Assembly: GCA_013399115.1 (NCBI GenBank)
Contig: VXAA01003830.1
Span: 1,027,227-1,091,226, forward strand
Reading direction: 5' to 3'
Length of the DNA stretch: 64,000 bases
Origin: Anseranas semipalmata
Taxonomy: Eukaryota; Chordata; Aves; Anseriformes; Anseranatidae
Of this stretch, positions 59,148 to 64,000 are shown piece by piece. The notes beneath the pieces are model-generated. The model saw only the letters and a program-made list of their open reading frames with translations. It did no database searches and had not been told where the DNA came from. The position numbers and the translations under genes are program-made. Each line of letters begins with the position of its first letter. Within the stretch, counting starts at the first letter, position 1.

Positions 59148-59165
59148 AAAAAAAAAAAAAAAAAA
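59148..59165. repeat. Poly-A run, 18 bases
   Basis: A18 directly after AATAAATT. It resembles a polyadenylated end, but the AATAAA is only two bases away and no transcript body is recognisable, so a simple A-rich tract is likelier. Confidence 0.85.
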
Positions 59166-59582
59166 GTAATTAACAGACAACTCCTGTCTATTCCAAGCTG
59201 CTTGTGGAGTTTTCAGACACGATTTTTGGGATGAACTTGATTAAAAAAATCAGCCAAAATAAACCCACTAATATTTGCAAATCATATATTCAAACCATAA
59301 AACCATTTAAAATCTAACAGTAGTCTTTGTTCTTCCCATACACTTTGATATTCAAATGCTTTAATCTCTGTTATGAAGCCTCCTAGGACAGCCCCTTACA
59401 GACTTAATTTCAATACCATGAGCACAGTTATTTACTAAATGTTTTCAGGCCATAATTCAATCCCCTCAGGATAGGATTCATCTAGCCAACAGCAGATGTC
59501 TACAGAGCAGAACAGATAAGAGTTCGATGGCTACCCTCCTTTTCTTCCACAATGGAGAGCAGCAGACATTTCTGGTGTGCAG

Positions 59583-59599
59583 CTCATCTCATCTCATCT
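59583..59599. repeat. (CTCAT)n microsatellite
   Basis: Three pentamer units. Confidence 0.75.
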
Positions 59600-62429
59600 G
59601 GAGGTAGACATTTAAATTAGGCAAAATGTAGGACACATTATTAGTGTCGACAGTTAGGAGCCCAAACTTAGTCTTCATGAGATCCAAGCTCACATATCCT
59701 TCACTTTCCCTATGCCAAATATTCCTTATTGCTTTGGAGCCTCAGAGACCATCTACTAGGAAATACAGCGCATGCAGGAAGAATTTAGGGTGTCACAGTC
59801 TGGGCTTTCTAACTGTAACACATCACTAGCCATGTAACACAAAAACTATAATAAAACACAACCTCTTCATCAAGTTTTTGTCAGAAATGAAGTGGCATTG
59901 TTGCAAACATTATAGTCACTGACGCTTGTAATAGAAAAAAAAGTTATTTTTAACAAGATCCTGGAATTACCAAATATCCTCCTGTCATCCATTTTGTGTC
60001 AACTGATGGCAGAGACGTGATTTAGAAAAAAGCTATAAACTTATGTCTCTGGAACACAAGAGCAGATCCTTTAAGGCACTTAAAGTGTCCTTCATTCAAC
60101 AGACATGCTCAGATCTGCTTATTCAGGTAACCTGCCCCACGGCAGCTCATCGAGTCCTACTCAGAGCAAAATGGAGCGTTACAGCAAGTCTGCCATGGGC
60201 ACAAGGGAGCACGGGGCTGGCTGTCCTCACCTTCTTTAGTTGAACAGAATTGATGACATTCAGGTCATGCTGCATATCCGTTCTCCAAAGGTTTTTCTGA
60301 GTGTGGGGAAGGAAGCTCTTAGGTCTGGACATTGCCATTAATTTATATGCTGTAGGTGACTATTTTTATTATTAATCTTCCGTACCTATGCCCAGCATGT
60401 TGGATGGGTGAATTTTAAATAAATTAAATTTTGCATACTCACTCTCTTTGTGATTTTATTATGCAAATAATGCTCATCTCTTCACCTCTGAAACCATCCA
60501 CAAACCACAGTTTCAAAGTCAGCCTAATTTATAAAAATGCTGATAAAGGCTGATCTTTCTTAAGGATTCAATACAATAAGAACTGAATTCTGTCCCTTTG
60601 TAATCTGGAGGGCAAATGGAAGAGCCCGCTGTTGTCACATGTTTTTTCTTTTTTGGAAAATAGAAGTTTAATTGTAATTTTTATCTACACTTATATTCTG
60701 TTGTCTCCGTATTTCTACAGGTCATCTTAAATCCCATCTGTTCAATGGGCTGTGGTTATTTCATAATTTGCTGTGACACAGACCGCAACTCTGAAAGCAC
60801 AAAACACAATCATTTCTTGAGGTGGTTGGGGATGGATAAATTCCCAAGGTAATGGGGGACAGGCAGGGGAGCAGGAGAGGCAGGACAACGCGGAGGACAA
60901 CAAGAGGGAAAGCTGGCAGCTTTCGAAGCATTCAGATTGCTCTCTGGAGGCCTTCCCTGGAAATCAGTGGAGTTCTCAGCAGGATGTATTGAAAAGATAT
61001 TGAGCACATAATCCTCAGCTCCTTCATAAATGCTGATCCACAGCTGGGTCACATCAACTGCTGCAGAGTATGAGCGGTAGTAACAGATGCTACCAATACA
61101 TAAATACGTTGGCTTTGTTAAGCCTCAAGTTTTGCAGAGGTAGACATAGGCTAGTTTATTTTCACGTTCCTTTTTGACCCTGTGGAGCCTTGGGTGGAGT
61201 GGGATTCCCCCCACTACCATTTTATCGGCCAGTTCAAACAGCAGAACCAGTTTCATCAACATTTAGGGCCACATTTGCCTAACTGTTAGCATTTATTAAA
61301 GGCTCTCTGTGTATGAATAGTGATTATTTATCACTTGGAGCAAGGGTCGGTCGTTCTTGGCTAGAAAATGATGCATATTGCTCACTGCTTTCTTGACCTT
61401 AGTCTTGAAAATTAAGTCAGTCAGCTGTCTTGGTGGCCTGAATACAGTCCTGCTGTATTGGATTTGGTCCAATTCCAACTCTAGAAACTTTTGGAGGACA
61501 CTTTTATATTTTACTGGTTCCACACATGTTTCGCTTTGAGCATTTCTTTTCAGACTAACTAGGAAAGCTGTAGTCAGTGTTCCCAGTTAGGACTCCTTTC
61601 TTCTTTATTGTTTTCAGTTAACACTTTATCTTATTTTCTTTAATGAGTGCCCTGTCACCTCTGTATTATGCAAGAGTTCTTTGGTGCATCCAAACTAACC
61701 AGTAACTACCAACCCCAAAGACACCCACTCTAATGATGAATCCAACAGATCAGATAGAGAAATAATTCAAAGGAGTGATTAGCAATCTTAGCTTGCACAA
61801 GAAAAAAACTGAAACACAATGAAAAGTGTACTTATTTGATCTGTTCACATTTAGCATCAATTATAGAGATAGTGTGAAGTTGACAGATCTCAAATTTTAA
61901 TTACCTTGAAATTTGCATAGTGGTTTACTAAATGCCTTTTTGTTTAAGTCTGTTTAATACAGTGTTTAATTAAACCACATTCTAGGTCAAAGTAATTTAA
62001 TTAAAAAAACTTACTGCCTGTAGGTCCTACATAAGCAGCATTAAGCACACCTTGCATGTCGAGATCATACAATCACCGACAAAGTTACTTCCTTGCTCAA
62101 GGAGAAGCTGATTCTTTAAAAGTCTCTATTACAGAAAATAAGAAAACACAGAAATGTGCTTTGTGATCTGTAAATTCCAACACAAAGTCCAGTCGACCCA
62201 CAGGAAGGCGCGTCTGTACAGAGGGGTTGTCCTGCTGTATGTGGGATACTGCACTGCAAGCTCAGTGCACATCCTTTGGTGAGTGGGAGCAGAAGAAGTC
62301 AGGGGTTAAAGAATTTTAAGTTCCTTGAAAAGATTTTTCTATAAAACTGAAAAAATCCCAAACATACACATACCTCTTCTGCCAGGATGCACCTAACACA
62401 AACCTGTAGCTTTAGAATATTTTTAGGGC

Positions 62430-62459
62430 ACTCATACTTATACTCATACTCATACTCAT
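62430..62459. repeat. (ACTCAT)n hexamer repeat
   Basis: About five hexamer units, one imperfect ('actcatacttatactcat' then two more). Confidence 0.8.
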
Positions 62460-64000
62460 GCCCAATTTATGTAAAATGTGAGGCACAACACTCCAGTCAT
62501 TATTTTAAAATGTGATGGAACAGACAGTGCTCCAGCAAGGACTTGGACAATCCTGCACAGATTAAAAACATATTTAAGTCTTGGCAGTATTTCCTCTTTA
62601 CAGTTATAATATAAGATTTTTTTCATCTCTAACACCAAATGAAAATTTATCCAAGCTCGTGACTATCTTGAGAGCCAGGGTCCATCAGCTGTGGGTTGCA
62701 ACACTTCACAGGCTCTCCCGGCCCTGCTTCCCATCCATCCAAAATGCTGTCATGAAGACTGTTCTCTGTTTCCTTGCTTGATGATAATGGATTCATATTT
62801 GCAACAGCAGACTCAGAAATGCCTGAAGACTTTCAAGGTCCCTCCGAGCATAGCCTATCTTTGCCTATCATTTCTTATTTGTTACTGAGCTATTGATCCT
62901 AACTCTGCCAGTGACACCAGCCTCTGCTACCCAGTCAAAAAAATCTCCAAAGACAATTAGATTTTCTCCCAAGAGGCTCTCACTTCTGGGCAGTTTGTTC
63001 AAAACATCTGCAAGGCCACACCTTCCTGTCTTCTTGAAAAATCCTAATCTAGATAGATTTTCCTTTACCGTGATGTCCACAAAAATTTGACAGATTTGTT
63101 GGGGTTGTAGCATATTATAAGAGAGCTATTGTCTTATTATTCTCCAATATTAATTTGCTGCTTTTATCTGTTGCTTTCTGACACATTTAGCATGCAATCT
63201 CTTGCAATCTTTGCACTCCATATTCATAAAGCACCTAGTGCAGTGCGGTGTTGGCCCACAAGGAGGGCTTCTGAAGTGCTGTCATAATACAAATAAGCAT
63301 GAAGAAATAACAACAGCTCATGGAAAGAATTGATTTTACCCTCTGCTTTTCATCAGTAAGAAAAGAGGACTCTAGTATCCAGACAGAAAATAACGAGGGC
63401 ATATTGCAGACAGACTACGCGTGCCAGTTAACATGCAGGGAAGAGATTTCGCAGGAAGCCTCATGATTACCTTCATAGGGAATCAATCTGCATATCTGCA
63501 GAGTAGTTTCCTTCTTCGTGCTGACACCGTAAACAGAGTCCAGGCTGAAGCACACTCAGGCACCTGCACGGAGGACTTACCTCATTACTGGCTCCTTTGC
63601 CACTGCTCCCCGGACAGGGAAGGGCACGCAGGTCTCCCAAAAGGCCACTCGGCGCTATGTCTGGATTCAAGTTCTTTGGTTCAAGATTGTTTAGCAGTGT
63701 ATGTTAAGCATATTTTTAAGAAGTAGCACGGACTAGGGTCTCTCTCCTCTGTTTATCTAATTCCAAAACTAGTTAAAAGGTGTTAAAGGAGGGGAAATAT
63801 GCACTTGATAAGGCAGAAGGCAAAGTTTTGAAGAAGTATGGTTGCTGCTTGATTTTCAGAGGCGTGAAGCCCCCCAGCTCTATGCAGGCTTTGGCTCTCT
63901 CCAAATAGATCTATAAAGATTTAACACAGATCTTTTGACACCCGTAGGTACCTTGTAAAAATCATGCCATCCCAGGGAACACACGTACGAAAGCAGTCAC

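Larger units (their letters stand above)
59166..64000. other. AT-rich unique sequence, no gene seen
   Basis: Nearly 5 kb with only small simple repeats (59583, 62430). The minus open frame 61296-61523 (75 codons) has a protein-like composition but matches nothing I know. No dated CR1 copy was recognised, making this one of the most repeat-poor parts of the window. Confidence 0.4.

Noticed and set aside
59139..59165. AATAAA plus A18 as the end of a processed transcript
   Set aside because: The spacing is too short for a real cleavage site, and no retrocopy body was recognised upstream.

Overview
This window looks like a gene-poor stretch of a bird chromosome. The main evidence is the repeats. 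I count fourteen CR1 LINE fragments on both strands. The younger ones carry the bird-style 3' end, in which copies of ATTCTRTG close the element. There is no Alu/L1-type primate repeat, no long retroviral open frame and no bacterial-style gene packing. Non-bird sauropsids also carry CR1, so bird is likely rather than proven. I found no protein-coding exon, tRNA or rRNA that I can support. The longest open frames (up to 240 codons) match nothing I recognise and lie in GC-rich sequence where chance open frames are expected.

Layout. 0-8 kb: GC-rich by eye, with two CpG-dense patches (about 1.9-2.1 and 7.7-7.9 kb), two MIR-like SINE relics (2.3 and 3.4 kb), a 25-base T run and a 5'-truncated CR1 (6.66-7.16 kb) that still encodes the end of the reverse transcriptase with one frameshift. 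8-25 kb: mixed composition, with CR1 pieces of clearly different ages. The largest is a very old minus-strand CR1 of about 1.7 kb (23.03-24.72 kb), and a second old copy lies at 14.1-14.8 kb. 25-48 kb: AT-rich and mostly unique, with several blocks that look like conserved non-coding DNA. It also holds plus-strand CR1 tails (29.7, 32.6 and 34.4 kb), two inverted copies of an L2/MIR-type tail (31.9 and 42.5 kb) and three inverted-repeat elements (27.0, 40.2 and 40.6 kb). 48-64 kb: a CR1 interrupted by a 55-N assembly gap, a CR1 reverse-transcriptase fragment at 55.2 kb, a near-perfect 28-bp hairpin at 51.5 kb, microsatellites and otherwise unique AT-rich DNA.

Nothing here reads as a multi-gene system. 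The structures that known repeats do not explain are the 51.5-kb hairpin (27 of 28 pairs) and the roughly 208-bp imperfect palindrome at 40.55-40.76 kb. Family assignments of repeats come from remembered consensus patterns and visible translated motifs, not from a database search.
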